Positions 6,828 through 16,800 of a stretch of 64,000 nucleotides of DNA are shown piece after piece; position 1 is the stretch's first letter; every line of letters begins with the position of its first letter. The position numbers were made by a program, and so were the translations under genes. The DNA comes from Prado023 sp963774745. Its GTDB lineage: Bacteria > Actinomycetota > Actinomycetes > S36-B12 > CAIYMF01. The stretch spans positions 62,001 to 126,000 of the forward strand of contig CAVZGE010000007.1 in NCBI GenBank assembly GCA_963774745.1, given 5' to 3'. The notes under the pieces were generated by a model, which was not told where the DNA came from, ran no database searches, and was given only the letters and a program-made list of their open reading frames with translations.

Positions 6828-8723
6828 GTGGCAACAGCGACGAAGTACGACCTCCTCGCCGAGGAGATCCTGCGGGGTGTCGGCGGGGAGCACAATGTGG
6901 CGTCAGTGACGCATTGCGCGACCCGGTTGCGGTTCCAGCTCAAGGACCGGGACAAGGCTGACAAGGCCGCGGTGGAGAACACCAAGGGTGTGATCACCGT
7001 GGTCGAGGCCGGTGGCCAGTTCCAGGTCGTGATCGGCAACACGGTGAACAACGTGTACGAGTCGATCGTGGGCCAGACCTCGATCACCCCGGGTGAGGGC
7101 GGCACCTCCGGTGGGCTGCTGGCCAAGGCGATCGACCTGATCACCAGCATCTTCACCCCGTTCCTGTGGGTGTTGGCCGGCACCGGCCTGATCAAGGCGT
7201 TCCTGGCGGTCGCGGTGAAGATCTGGCCGGACTTCGGTGCCAGCGCCTCCTACGCGATCCTGTTCTCCGCCGCTGATGCCACGTTCCAGTTCCTGCCGAT
7301 CTTCCTGGCGATCACCTCGGCGAAGAAGTTCGGCGCCAACCTCTACACCTCGGTGGCCATCGCCGGGGCGCTGATCTACTCCTCCACGATCGCGGTCATC
7401 CCCGGTGCGGACGGGGTCACCACCACACTGAGCGGGTTCGCCACCTCCGGTGGGGAGCTGACGTTCTTCGGGATCCCGGTGCTGATGATCTCCTACCTGT
7501 CCGGGGTCATCCCCACCATCCTGGCCGTCTACGCCCAGTCCAAGCTGGAGAAGGTGCTCAACCGGGGCATCCCCGAGACGTTCCGCAACTTCGTCGTCCC
7601 GATGCTCACCGTGGCCATCATCGTCCCGCTGACGTTCATCGTGATCGGCCCGATCGCCGACAAGGCCGGGTCCACGATCTCCGACGCCGTGGACTGGGTG
7701 TGGAACCTCTCACCGATCCTCGGTGGCGCGATCCTGGGCGCGTTCTGGCAGGTGTTCGTGATCTTCGGGATCCACTGGGGGTTCGTGCCGATCATCGTGC
7801 AGAGCCTGTCCGAGACCGGCTACTCGCTGATCGTCGGCCCGCTGTTCGCCGCCGTCCTGGCCCAGTCCGGTGCCGCCGCCGCAGTGTGGCTCAAGACCCG
7901 CAACAAGGAACTCAAGGAGGTCGCCGGCCCGGCCACCATCTCCGCGTTCCTGGCCGGCATCACCGAGCCCGCGATCTACGGTGTCACCCTGCGGCTCAAG
8001 AAGCCGTTCATCTACGCCTGCATCGGTGGCGCCATCGGTGGCGCGATCATCGGCGGGGCCGGCTCAGCCCCCGTCGGGTTCGTCCTGCCCGGTGCGATCA
8101 CCATGACCGCCGCCATCGACGGCCCCGGCAACTTCACCATGTTCGTCATCGGCGTGGCCGTGGCCATCGCGGTCGCGTTCGCCCTGACGATGGTCCTCGG
8201 GTTCAAGGACATCCCCGAGACCAAGCACGTCGCCGGACCCGAGGCCACCACCGATGAGGGCCTCGTGGCCTCCGAGGCCGCCGCGATCACCGCCCCCGTG
8301 GCCGGCACCGTCGTGCCCCTGGCCGCAGTCCCCGACCCGGTGTTCTCCTCCGGAGCCATGGGCAACGGGCTGGCGGTCCTGCCCACCGAGGGCAAGGTCT
8401 ACTCCCCGGTCACCGGAACCGTCACCGCCCAGATGCCCCACGCGTATGGCATCACCGCCGACAACGGCATGGAGGTCCTGATCCACATCGGCATCGACAC
8501 CGTCAAGCTCGAAGGCACCCACTTCACCCCCAAGGTGACCAAGGGCCAGAAGGTCACCGACGGCCAACTCCTCGCCGAGTTCGACATCGACGCCATCAAG
8601 GCCGCCGGGTACAACCCCATGGTCATCATGGTCGTCACCAACTCCAGTGACTACGCCGCCGTCGTCCCGATCGCCGAAGGCCAAGTCAGCGCCAAGGAAC
8701 TCGTCCTCGACGTCGTCAACTGA
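6828..8723 (+). CDS. Beta-glucoside-specific PTS permease, EIIBCA
   Basis: A 631-residue three-domain phosphotransferase permease that imports and phosphorylates beta-glucosides such as cellobiose, salicin or arbutin. Domain order is EIIB (residues about 1-90, phosphorylated Cys30 in THCATRLRF), EIIC (about 105-455, multiple membrane helices, the conserved GITEPAIYGV loop) and EIIA (about 490-631, active-site His553 in VLIHIGIDTV). All three phosphotransfer or transport elements are intact. The GTG start at 6828 follows GAAGGAGTAGATC. It is the first gene of a five-gene plus-strand cluster with two family-1 glycosidases, a HAD phosphatase and an aldo/keto reductase, and is controlled by a RAT/terminator switch plus a palindromic operator. 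The EIIB domain probably also controls the missing BglG-type antiterminator by phosphorylation. Confidence 0.93.
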   Translation: MATATKYDLLAEEILRGVGGEHNVASVTHCATRLRFQLKDRDKADKAAVENTKGVITVVEAGGQFQVVIGNTVNNVYESIVGQTSITPGEGGTSGGLLAKAIDLITSIFTPFLWVLAGTGLIKAFLAVAVKIWPDFGASASYAILFSAADATFQFLPIFLAITSAKKFGANLYTSVAIAGALIYSSTIAVIPGADGVTTTLSGFATSGGELTFFGIPVLMISYLSGVIPTILAVYAQSKLEKVLNRGIPETFRNFVVPMLTVAIIVPLTFIVIGPIADKAGSTISDAVDWVWNLSPILGGAILGAFWQVFVIFGIHWGFVPIIVQSLSETGYSLIVGPLFAAVLAQSGAAAAVWLKTRNKELKEVAGPATISAFLAGITEPAIYGVTLRLKKPFIYACIGGAIGGAIIGGAGSAPVGFVLPGAITMTAAIDGPGNFTMFVIGVAVAIAVAFALTMVLGFKDIPETKHVAGPEATTDEGLVASEAAAITAPVAGTVVPLAAVPDPVFSSGAMGNGLAVLPTEGKVYSPVTGTVTAQMPHAYGITADNGMEVLIHIGIDTVKLEGTHFTPKVTKGQKVTDGQLLAEFDIDAIKAAGYNPMVIMVVTNSSDYAAVVPIAEGQVSAKELVLDVVN

Positions 8724-8731
8724 CCCGGACC

Positions 8732-8776
8732 GGGGGTGGGCTGACCGCCGGAGACCATCGCGGCCAGCCCACCCCC
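8732..8776 (+). terminator. Intercistronic hairpin after the PTS gene
   Basis: GGGGGTGGGCTG (8732-8743) pairs perfectly over 12 bp with CAGCCCACCCCC (8765-8776), 21-base loop, nine bases after the PTS stop codon. Lacking a T-run, it may be a partial terminator or an mRNA-stability element that makes the transporter and glycosidase levels differ. Confidence 0.6.
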
Positions 8777-8852
8777 CACCCCCCAGGCCCAGGACCCACC
8801 AACCACAGCCCGGGGCTCGAAGAGCCACCACCAAGAGAGCGAGAACCACCGA

Positions 8853-10277
8853 ATGAACGCCACACCCACCCCGTTCCCGAAGGGCTTCCTCTGGGGCGGG
8901 GCCACCGCCGCCAACCAGCTGGAGGGCGCCTACGACCAGGGCGGCAAGGGCCTGTCCATCCAGGACGTGATGCCCAAGGGCATCACCACACCTCGGACCG
9001 AGGGGCCCACCGACGACAACCTCAAGCAGGTGGGGATCGACTTCTACCATCGGTACGCGCAGGACATCGCCCTGTTCGCGGAGATGGGTTTCAAGACCTT
9101 CCGGCTGTCGATCGCCTGGTCGCGGATCTTCCCCAAGGGTGACGAGCTGGAGCCCAACGAGGAGGGCCTGGCCTTCTACGACCGGGTCTTCGACGAGTGC
9201 GCCAAGCACGGCATCGAACCGCTGGTCACGATCAGCCACTACGAGACCCCGCTGCACCTGGCCGAGGCCTACGACGGCTGGGTCAACCGGGACCTCATCG
9301 GGTTCTACGAGCGCTACGTCCGGGTCCTGTTCGACCGCTACGGGTCGAAGGTGAAGTACTGGCTGACGTTCAACGAGATCAACTCCGTGCTGCATGCGCC
9401 GTTCATGTCCGGGGCCATCAACACCCCCAAGGAGCAGCTGTCCAAGGCCGACCTGTACCAGGCGATCCACCACGAGCTGGTCGCCTCCGCCCTGGCCACC
9501 AAGATCGCACGCGAGCTGGCGCCCACCGCCCAGGTGGGGTGCATGATCCTGGCGATGCCGACCTATCCCTTGTCCCCGGACCCCGCCGACGTGCTGGCCG
9601 CGTTGACGACCGACCGCACCAACCTCGCCTTCGGCGACATCCACGTGCGCGGCGAGTACCCCGGCTACTACCTGCGCCTCCTGCGCGAGGCCGGCGTCGA
9701 ACTGAACATCACCGACGAGGACCGCACCCTGCTCAGGGACAACACCGTCGACTTCGTGTCCTTCAGCTACTACGTCAGCATCTGCGAGACCGCCGACCCG
9801 TCGAAGCGGGTCATGGGCGAAGGGAACCTGTTCCCCGGCGTGAAGAACCCCACGCTGAAGGCCTCGGAATGGGGCTGGCAGATCGACCCGGTCGGCCTGC
9901 GCCTGGTGCTCAACCAGTTCTGGGACCGCTGGCAGAAGCCGCTGTTCATCGTCGAGAACGGCCTGGGCGCCAAGGACGAGCTCGTCGAGGTCGACGGCGT
10001 CAAGACGGTCCTCGACGACTACCGGATCGCCTACCTCAACGACCACCTCGTCCAGGTCGGTGAGGCGATCGCGGACGGGGTGGACGTCATGGGCTACACC
10101 ACCTGGGGCTGCATCGACCTCGTCGCCGCCAGCACCGCACAACTGTCCAAGCGGTACGGGTTCATCTACGTCGACCGCAACGACGACGGCACCGGCACCC
10201 TCGACCGCTACAAGAAGAAGTCCTTCGACTGGTACGCCGAGGTCATCGCCACCAACGGGGCGAGCCTCGAGGCCTAA
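8853..10277 (+). CDS. 6-phospho-beta-glucosidase, glycoside hydrolase family 1
   Basis: A 474-residue GH1 enzyme that hydrolyses the 6-phospho-beta-glucosides delivered by the PTS. It begins with the family signature FPKGFLWGGATAANQLEG. The acid/base Glu175 is in LTFNEIN and the nucleophile Glu368 in FIVENGLG. Near the C-terminus, QLSKRYGFIYVDR has the Ser/Lys/Tyr spacing that binds the 6-phosphate in GH1 phospho-glucosidases, which supports a phosphorylated substrate. Full length for the family. ATG 8853 is preceded by a purine-rich AAGAGAGCGAGAACC, a moderate ribosome site. It lies 129 bases after the PTS gene with a hairpin between them. Confidence 0.92.
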   Translation: MNATPTPFPKGFLWGGATAANQLEGAYDQGGKGLSIQDVMPKGITTPRTEGPTDDNLKQVGIDFYHRYAQDIALFAEMGFKTFRLSIAWSRIFPKGDELEPNEEGLAFYDRVFDECAKHGIEPLVTISHYETPLHLAEAYDGWVNRDLIGFYERYVRVLFDRYGSKVKYWLTFNEINSVLHAPFMSGAINTPKEQLSKADLYQAIHHELVASALATKIARELAPTAQVGCMILAMPTYPLSPDPADVLAALTTDRTNLAFGDIHVRGEYPGYYLRLLREAGVELNITDEDRTLLRDNTVDFVSFSYYVSICETADPSKRVMGEGNLFPGVKNPTLKASEWGWQIDPVGLRLVLNQFWDRWQKPLFIVENGLGAKDELVEVDGVKTVLDDYRIAYLNDHLVQVGEAIADGVDVMGYTTWGCIDLVAASTAQLSKRYGFIYVDRNDDGTGTLDRYKKKSFDWYAEVIATNGASLEA

Positions 10278-10505
10278 CCCCCAACCGGGATCCCGACCCT
10301 TGCGCGCCGCGGATCCCTCAACGGCCCTGTAGCGCGGCGTCAACGTCACCACGGTGCCCCTCCCGGCACCGCTGGATCCAAGGCGGAGGGCCTCCAGCTC
10401 TGTGGACTCCACCTCCGCCTGCGCCTGCTACAGATCGGTGGCGGCCGGTTCCTGGTCGCACTCCCGGGGATCGGCCGCCACCACCACCTCACCAAGGAGC
10501 CCCTG

Positions 10506-11342
10506 ATGGATCGCAAGGCCGTGTTCGTGGACGTCGATGGCACGCTGGTCAACGACCGTGGCCTGGTTCCCGACAGCGCCCGGGTCGCCATCCAGCGCGC
10601 CCGGGCCAACGGGCACCGGGTGTTCCTGTGCACCGGCCGGTCCCCGTCACAGCTCTGGGACGACATCACCGACGTGGGGTTCGACGGGGTGATCGCCGCG
10701 GCCGGTGGGTACGTCGAGGTCGGCGAGGTGGTGCTCTGGCACCAGAACCTCCCGAACGACGTGGTCCGCCGCGTCGTGGAGTTCTTCGATGCCCGGGGAG
10801 TCGCCTACTTCCTGGAGGCGAACTCCGGGCTCTACGGAAGCCCCGGGGTACAGGAGCACATGCGGGCCAGGATGTTCGGGGGTGTCACCGATGAAGTCAT
10901 CCGCGCTGAGCTCCAGCGCGGCCTCGGACCGCTCATCGACTCGGTGAAGACCGACCAGGGGGCCGAGCGCAGCGACATCAACAAGGTCTCGTTCTTCGAC
11001 TCCCCAGTGTCCCTCGACGAGGTGCGCGACCAGTTCGCCGACATCCTCACCCTGATCCCGATCAGCGTCCCGCAGTTCGGGCCCAACAGCGGGGAACTGG
11101 CCCTTCCCGGGGTTCACAAGGCCACTGCCATCCAGAGGGTGACCGAGCACCTGGGCATCGACCGGGCGGACACCCTGGCCCTCGGCGACGGCTTCAACGA
11201 CCTCGAGATGCTGACCCACGTCGGAGTCGGGATCGCGATGGGCAACGCCCCGCAGCAGGTCAAGGACGTCGCCGACGACATCACCGGCAGTCCCGACGAG
11301 GACGGGTTGTTCACGAGCTTCACGAAGTACGGACTGATCTGA
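10506..11342 (+). CDS. HAD-superfamily phosphatase (Cof-like)
   Basis: A 278-residue Cof/IIB-type HAD hydrolase. Motif I is FVDVDGTL (nucleophile Asp9, general acid Asp11), motif II is FLCTGRS, and motif IV is ALGDGFNDLEML near residue 223; a substrate-capping domain fills the middle. Such enzymes dephosphorylate sugar phosphates and related small molecules. Lying between two phospho-glucosidase genes, it probably relieves sugar-phosphate stress or recycles a phosphorylated aglycone or sugar, which is inference. ATG 10506 follows ACCAAGGAGCCCCTG. A spacer of 228 bases separates it from the upstream glycosidase. Confidence 0.85.
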   Translation: MDRKAVFVDVDGTLVNDRGLVPDSARVAIQRARANGHRVFLCTGRSPSQLWDDITDVGFDGVIAAAGGYVEVGEVVLWHQNLPNDVVRRVVEFFDARGVAYFLEANSGLYGSPGVQEHMRARMFGGVTDEVIRAELQRGLGPLIDSVKTDQGAERSDINKVSFFDSPVSLDEVRDQFADILTLIPISVPQFGPNSGELALPGVHKATAIQRVTEHLGIDRADTLALGDGFNDLEMLTHVGVGIAMGNAPQQVKDVADDITGSPDEDGLFTSFTKYGLI

Positions 11343-11383
11343 GAGCCACAGCACCAGCAACCACCACCCGAGAGGACCCGACC

Positions 11384-12801
11384 ATGAAGTACCGCCAGCT
11401 CACGCCGTTCCCCGAGGGGTTCCTCTGGGGTGCATCGACCTCCGGATACCAGGTGGAAGGGGCCTGGGATGCCGACGGCAAGGGCCCGTCGATCGTGGAC
11501 GTCCGCACCGACTTCCCCGAGGGCACCACCGACTACCGGGTGGCCGCGGACCACTACCACCATGTCGATGAGGACGTCGCCCTGTTCGGCGAGCTGGGCC
11601 TGAAGGCCTACCGGTTCTCGATCCAGTGGACCCGGATCATCCCCGACGGCGACGGCCCGGTGAACCCGGCCGGGGTGGCGTTCTACCACCGGCTGATCGA
11701 CGGGCTGCTCGCGCAGGGCATCGAGCCGGTCGTCACGATGTACCACTTCGACCTGCCGCAGTCGTTGGCCGAGCGCGGCGGATGGGGGTCGCGGAACACC
11801 GTCGATGCGTTCGTCGAGTTCGCCCGCGTTCTCTACGCGGAGTACGGGCCGAAGGTCACGTACTGGCTGACCATCAACGAGCAGAACATGATGGTCCTCT
11901 ACGGCCAGCACCTGGACATCCTCGACGGGCCGCTGAACCGCGCCGTGAATGCGTACCAGAAGAACCACCTCATGCTGGTGGCCCAGGCCCGTGCGATGAG
12001 CCTGCTGCACGAGATGGTGCCCGGGGCCAAGGTCGGCCCGGCCCCGAACATCGCCTACGTCTACCCGGCCTCCCCCAACCCCGACGACGTCCTGGCCGCA
12101 CACGACTTCAACGCGATCCGCAACTGGCTCTACCTCGACGTCGCGGTCCACGGCCGGTACAACCCGATCGCGTGGGCGTACCTGGCCGAGCGCGGTCTCG
12201 ACCCCCGAGTTCGCCGACGGCGACGCCGAGGCGCTGGCCGCCGCCAAGCCGGACTTCATCGCGTTCAACTACTACGCCACCCACACCGTGGCCGCCCCGC
12301 TCGGGGACGACTCCGACGAGGGTGCCCCCGAGGGGGCCGACCAGCAGATCGCCATGGGCGAGAAGGGCGTGTACCGGGCGGTGAACAACCCGTACCTGGG
12401 CAAGAACGAGTTCGGCTGGGAGATCGACCCCGTCGGGTTCCGCACCACCTTCCGGGCCATGTACGAGCGCTACCACCTGCCCGCTGCTGGTCACCGAGAA
12501 CGGCCTCGGCGCCTTCGACACCCTCGAACCGGACGGCACGGTGCACGACCAGTACCGGATCGACTACCTGCACGCGCACATCGAGCAGATCCAGTGGGCG
12601 ATCAGCGACGGCGTCGAGGTCATGGGCTACTGCCCATGGTCAGCCATCGACCTGGTCTCCACCCACCAGGGCATCGCCAAGCGCTACGGGTTCGTCTACG
12701 TCGACCGCGACGAGTTCGACCTCAAGGACTGCGCCCGCCACCGCAAGGACAGCTTCACCTGGTACCAGCAGCTCATCCGCGCCAACGCCCTACCCGCGTA
12801 G
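11384..12801 (+). pseudogene. Second 6-phospho-beta-glucosidase (GH1), two frameshifts
   Basis: A second GH1 enzyme, clearly complete in content but split over three frames. It starts at ATG 11384 after CCGAGAGGACCCGACC with FPEGFLWGASTSGYQVEG; the acid/base is in LTINEQN; after the second break VTENGLG carries the nucleophile; and the end has the phosphate-site pattern GIAKRYGFVYVDR. The first break is in a five-C run at 12202-12206 (ERGLD|PEFADGDAEAL), the second in CCC at 12480-12482 (YHLP|LLVTENG). Removing one C from each restores 471 continuous residues, and 1,418 bases minus two is divisible by three. Sequence error is therefore as likely as true inactivation. It has only modest similarity to the first GH1 gene, so it is not a recent duplicate and may act on a different phospho-glucoside. 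Confidence 0.85.
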
Positions 12802-12842
12802 TACGCAGTCACCACCACGCCCGCCAACGAAGGAGCCCGACG

Positions 12843-13892
12843 ATGACCCAGCCCGCGCCCTACCGCGCCGCAGACGACCGCTACACGACCATGGCCTATC
12901 GCCGATGCGGCAAGAGCGGGCTGGACCTCCCCGCACTCTCCCTCGGGTTGTGGCACAACTTCGGCGACACGACCCCCTTCGACGCCCAGCGCGACATCCT
13001 GCGCCGGGCGTTCGACCGCGGCGTGACCCACTTCGACCTGGCCAACAACTACGGCCCCCCGTACGGCAGCGCGGAGGACAACTTCGGCCGCCATATGCAG
13101 GCCGACTTCGGCCCGTACCGCGACGAGCTGATCATCTCCACGAAGGCCGGGTGGGACATGTGGCCCGGGCCCTACGGCCAGGGCGGCTCGCGCAAGTACC
13201 TGCTCGCCTCCCTGGACGCGTCGCTGAGCCGGATGGGCCTGGATTACGTCGACATCTTCTACAGCCACTGCCCCGACCCGAGCACCCCCATCGAGGAGAC
13301 GATGGGCGCCCTCGACACCGCCGTACGCCAGGGCAAGGCCCTCTACGCCGGAATCTCCAGCTACACCCCCGCCCAGACCCGTGCAGCCAGGAAGGCACTG
13401 GACGACCTCGGCACCCCGCTGCTGCTCCACCAGCCCGTCTACTCGATGTTCAACCGCCACATCGAGCACCCCCAGGCCACCGACGCACACCCCGACGGCG
13501 AGACCCTGCTGGACGTGGTGGAGGACCTGGGGATGGGCATGATCGTCTTCTCCCCGCTGTCCCAGGGCCTGCTCACCAACCGCTACCTCACCGGCACGGT
13601 CCCCACCGGTTCCCGGGCAGCTGTCGGGCACTTCCTCAAGCCCGAGACGATCAACGACGAGTACCTCGCCCGCGCCCGCGCGCTGAACGAGATCGCCGCC
13701 GGGCGCGGACAGACACTGGCCCAACTCGCCCTGTCCTGGGTGCTCCGCGACTCCCGAGTCACCTCCGCGATCATCGGGGCCAGCTCCGTGGCACAGCTCG
13801 AGGACAACCTCGCCGCGGTGAACGCCCCCGCGCTCACCGCCGAGGAGATCGCCGCGATCGAGCCCCACGCCGTGGACGGCACCGCCCGCTGA
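12843..13892 (+). CDS. Aldo/keto reductase of the YghZ / L-glyceraldehyde-3-phosphate reductase family
   Basis: A 349-residue NADPH-dependent aldo/keto reductase. The N-terminus MAYRRCGKSGLDLPALSLG and THFDLANNYGPPYGSAE are close to the YghZ/Gpr (AKR14) subfamily; the catalytic tetrad is visible as Asp and Tyr in FDLANNYG, Lys in IISTKAGW and His in YSHCPDP. The family reduces L-glyceraldehyde-3-phosphate and methylglyoxal. ATG 12843 follows ACGAAGGAGCCCGACG. It is the last gene of the beta-glucoside cluster, 41 bases after the second glycosidase, and could detoxify reactive carbonyls formed during rapid sugar-phosphate flux. It ends four bases from the convergent BTAD regulator gene. Confidence 0.87.
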   Translation: MTQPAPYRAADDRYTTMAYRRCGKSGLDLPALSLGLWHNFGDTTPFDAQRDILRRAFDRGVTHFDLANNYGPPYGSAEDNFGRHMQADFGPYRDELIISTKAGWDMWPGPYGQGGSRKYLLASLDASLSRMGLDYVDIFYSHCPDPSTPIEETMGALDTAVRQGKALYAGISSYTPAQTRAARKALDDLGTPLLLHQPVYSMFNRHIEHPQATDAHPDGETLLDVVEDLGMGMIVFSPLSQGLLTNRYLTGTVPTGSRAAVGHFLKPETINDEYLARARALNEIAAGRGQTLAQLALSWVLRDSRVTSAIIGASSVAQLEDNLAAVNAPALTAEEIAAIEPHAVDGTAR

Positions 13893-13896
13893 GACC

Positions 13897-16800
13897 TCAG
13901 CCGGTGGCCGTGAGAGTGGCCTCGGTCCGTTTGCCGCAGAGGGGCTCCTGGGGCTGGTCGCCGTGCAGGGAGACCCATTCGGCGGCGGTGGGTTCCCTGG
14001 CTGCGATGATGCAGGCGCGGGTGACCAGGGTCTCGGTGTCGATCGGGTAGGTGTAGGCGCGCCGGGAGTCGTAGAGGGCCTCCAGGGCGGCGCCGTCGGG
14101 GGTGAACCGGACCCACCCCCACGCGTTCCCGGGGCCGGGCACCAGCGGCTCCCCCACCGGCTCTGCGGCGGCCACGTCCCACAGGACCACTTCCCCGTCG
14201 GTGCCGTGCAGCGCGAGCAGGCTGCCGTCCGGGTTGGCGGCGATGTCGAGGACGAATCCGGGGAAGACCTGTCGGGGTGCCACCAGCGTGGCCCCGTCGG
14301 GGAATGAACGGATCTCGAGGCGTCCGAGCCGGCCCCCGAAGGCCAGGGCCTGGCCGGCGTCGAGCCACTGAAGGGCCAGGACGTCGTCGTACTGGCTGGC
14401 CCGCCAGGTCTGCACCGGGCTCAGGTCGCCTGCGTCCAGGATCTCGACCTGCGGGCCTCGGGCGACCGCGACGCGCTGCCCGTCTGGCGAGGGGGCCACC
14501 GTGGCCTGGACCTCGGCGTACCAGTTGACCTCGGGCAGCTCGGCCCGGGCCTCGACCCGACCGGTCGAAAGGTCGATGCGCACCACCCCGCCGACGCCGG
14601 CGACGAGTGCGGCGGCCCCGTCGGTGGTGGCCGCGATCCCGTTGGGCCACCACGGCAGCTCCACATCATGCTTTGTCGTCCCGGTGGCCACGTCGATGAC
14701 CTGCAGACGGGCCGGATCCTCCGGCCCGGCGACCGCCCCGCGCAGCAGGGTCCGTCCGTCGGGGGTGATGCCCGCGGCGAAGTTGTTGGGCTGTTCCCCG
14801 GGCTCGTCGGGCTGGGCGTAGGGCCCGGCCACCAGGTCGGCGGTGTCCAGGTCGAGCACCCCCACCTGGGCGGGCACGCCGTCGGGGTTGGCCGCCCACA
14901 CCGCGGCGGCATGTCCGTCCGCCGACACTTGGCCGGTGGTCACCGCCAGCGGCAGCTCACGAACCCGGGCCAGCCGGCGATCGCCGCTGAGGTCCCAGGC
15001 GATCAGGTCGCCGTCGCGTCCCGCGGTCCACGCGGTGGCGCCGTCGGGGCTGGTGACCACGCCCATGATCGCGCCGGTGTGCCCCCCGGTGAGGGTCTCG
15101 CGCACGTCCCCCGTGCGGGTGTCGGCGACCACCACCCGGCCGTCCATCGACCCGAGCACGACGGTGCGCCCGTCGGGCGGGAACGCCGCACCGCCCAGCT
15201 CTGCCTCGAACGGGATCTGCACCGGGTCGGTGTTCGGAGCGTCGAGCTCGACGATGTGGATCGGGCCGGTCTCGGCTGCGGGGTCGTTCGGAGCCTGGGT
15301 CGCCAACCAGCGGCCGTCCTGGCTCACCAGCCCGGACGTACCGACCCCGCGCAGCACCTCGACGCGCCCGGTGCGCAGGTCCACCAGCCGGGCGGGCTCG
15401 GTTTCGCCGGTGAACAGGACCATGCGGTCTGGGCCAGCCCGGGCTATCCGTAGCCACTGCGGTTCCGTGGCCTCCAGGGCGATGGTCCGAGTGGGCGCCG
15501 ACCCGTCGACGCGCACCAGGTCGATGCCCTCTGTCGTGGCGACGGCCAGTTCACCGGGGGTGTCGGTGAAGTCCCACCCTGAGAACAGGACGATGGGCTC
15601 GGTCTCGATCGGGCGGGTCCACTCGATCTCGCCGGCGGCCAGGTCGAGTACGACCAGCTGGGGCGGGCGTCGCCCGGACCAGGAGCTGCTCGCGAATGCC
15701 GCGTACGACCCGTCGGGGCTGACCCGCAGCTCGACCAGGTTGGCGTCGGGTTCGCTCCACGCCACCCGGGCCTCGCCAGTGACCGTGTCGAACACGTGCA
15801 CGGCCTCGAGGTTGGCGATCGCCACCGCCTGATCCGATCCCGGTGCCGAGGCCGCGCCGAGCAGCCGGTTCGGGGTGTCGATGCGGTCCACGATCGCCGG
15901 GTTCGACGCGAGCACTGACAGCAGCGCGCCGACCGTCTGGGGCGACTCCTCGGTGCGCACACCGGCCACGGCGGTGAGCATCCGCTGGGCCAGGTAGTCC
16001 TCGGAGATCGCCGTGGCCGCGAGCCGCTGCGCGGTGGCGGTCTCCCGCTGCGCGGCCGCCTCGGTGCCCGAGCGCACCGCCAGGGCCCCGGCCAGCAGCG
16101 CGACCGCCAGCGTGATCCCGAGCCCGGCGAGCAGCCGCCGCAGTCGCGTGTTCTGCCGCGACGCCACCCGGGCACGCTCCTGCGCGTCGGCCCGTTCGGC
16201 GTCGAGCCGAGCGGACGAGGCCTCCACGAAGGCCGCCTCGACACCGGTGAACTCCTCAGGGCGGGCAGCCAACTGCTCGACGGCGCTGGCCAGCCGCGCC
16301 CCGCCCCACAGGCCCACGGGCTCGCGCCCTTCGCGATCCCACTCTCCGGCCGCCACGGTGATCCGCCGCTGCACGTCGCGGGCTGTGGCGTCCTCAGCGA
16401 GCCAGTCCCGCAGCCGCGGCCACGCGCGGAACAGCGCCTCGTGGGCGACTTCCACGTGGCCGTCGGTGACGGTCAGCAGCCGAGCGTGGGCCAGCGGGTC
16501 GACAACCGCGCGCACCAGCGGGTCGGGCAACGACTCCAATTCGGCGAGCGTGGCCCGGCGACGGACCACGCCGTCACCCTGTCCCGGGCCGGCGAGCCGG
16601 CGCAGCAGCACCCGGCAGGCCCGCCGGTGCGGCTCGTCGAGCTCGGCGTACACCCGTTCGGCCATCCGGGCGATCGCCGCCCCAACACCACCGGACCCCA
16701 CATACGCGGCCAGCGTCAGCCGGGCCCCCTCGCGTTGCGCCCACAGCTCGGCCAGGGCCGCGGACAGCAGCGGCAGGCCCCCGGGCTCCGCGAGGGTGTC

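Noticed and set aside
8064..10412. A 782-codon minus-strand frame opposite the PTS and glycosidase genes
   Set aside because: Composition dominated by Gly/Asp/Val/His with no recognisable domain; antisense artefact.
12202..12482. Programmed ribosomal frameshifting in the second glycosidase gene
   Set aside because: Two shifts of the same kind in simple C-runs, no slippery heptamer or downstream structure, and the same error type in unrelated genes.
11384..14050. An 888-residue protein from the second glycosidase into the BTAD region
   Set aside because: After about residue 275 it reads the wrong frame of the glycosidase and aldo/keto reductase genes.
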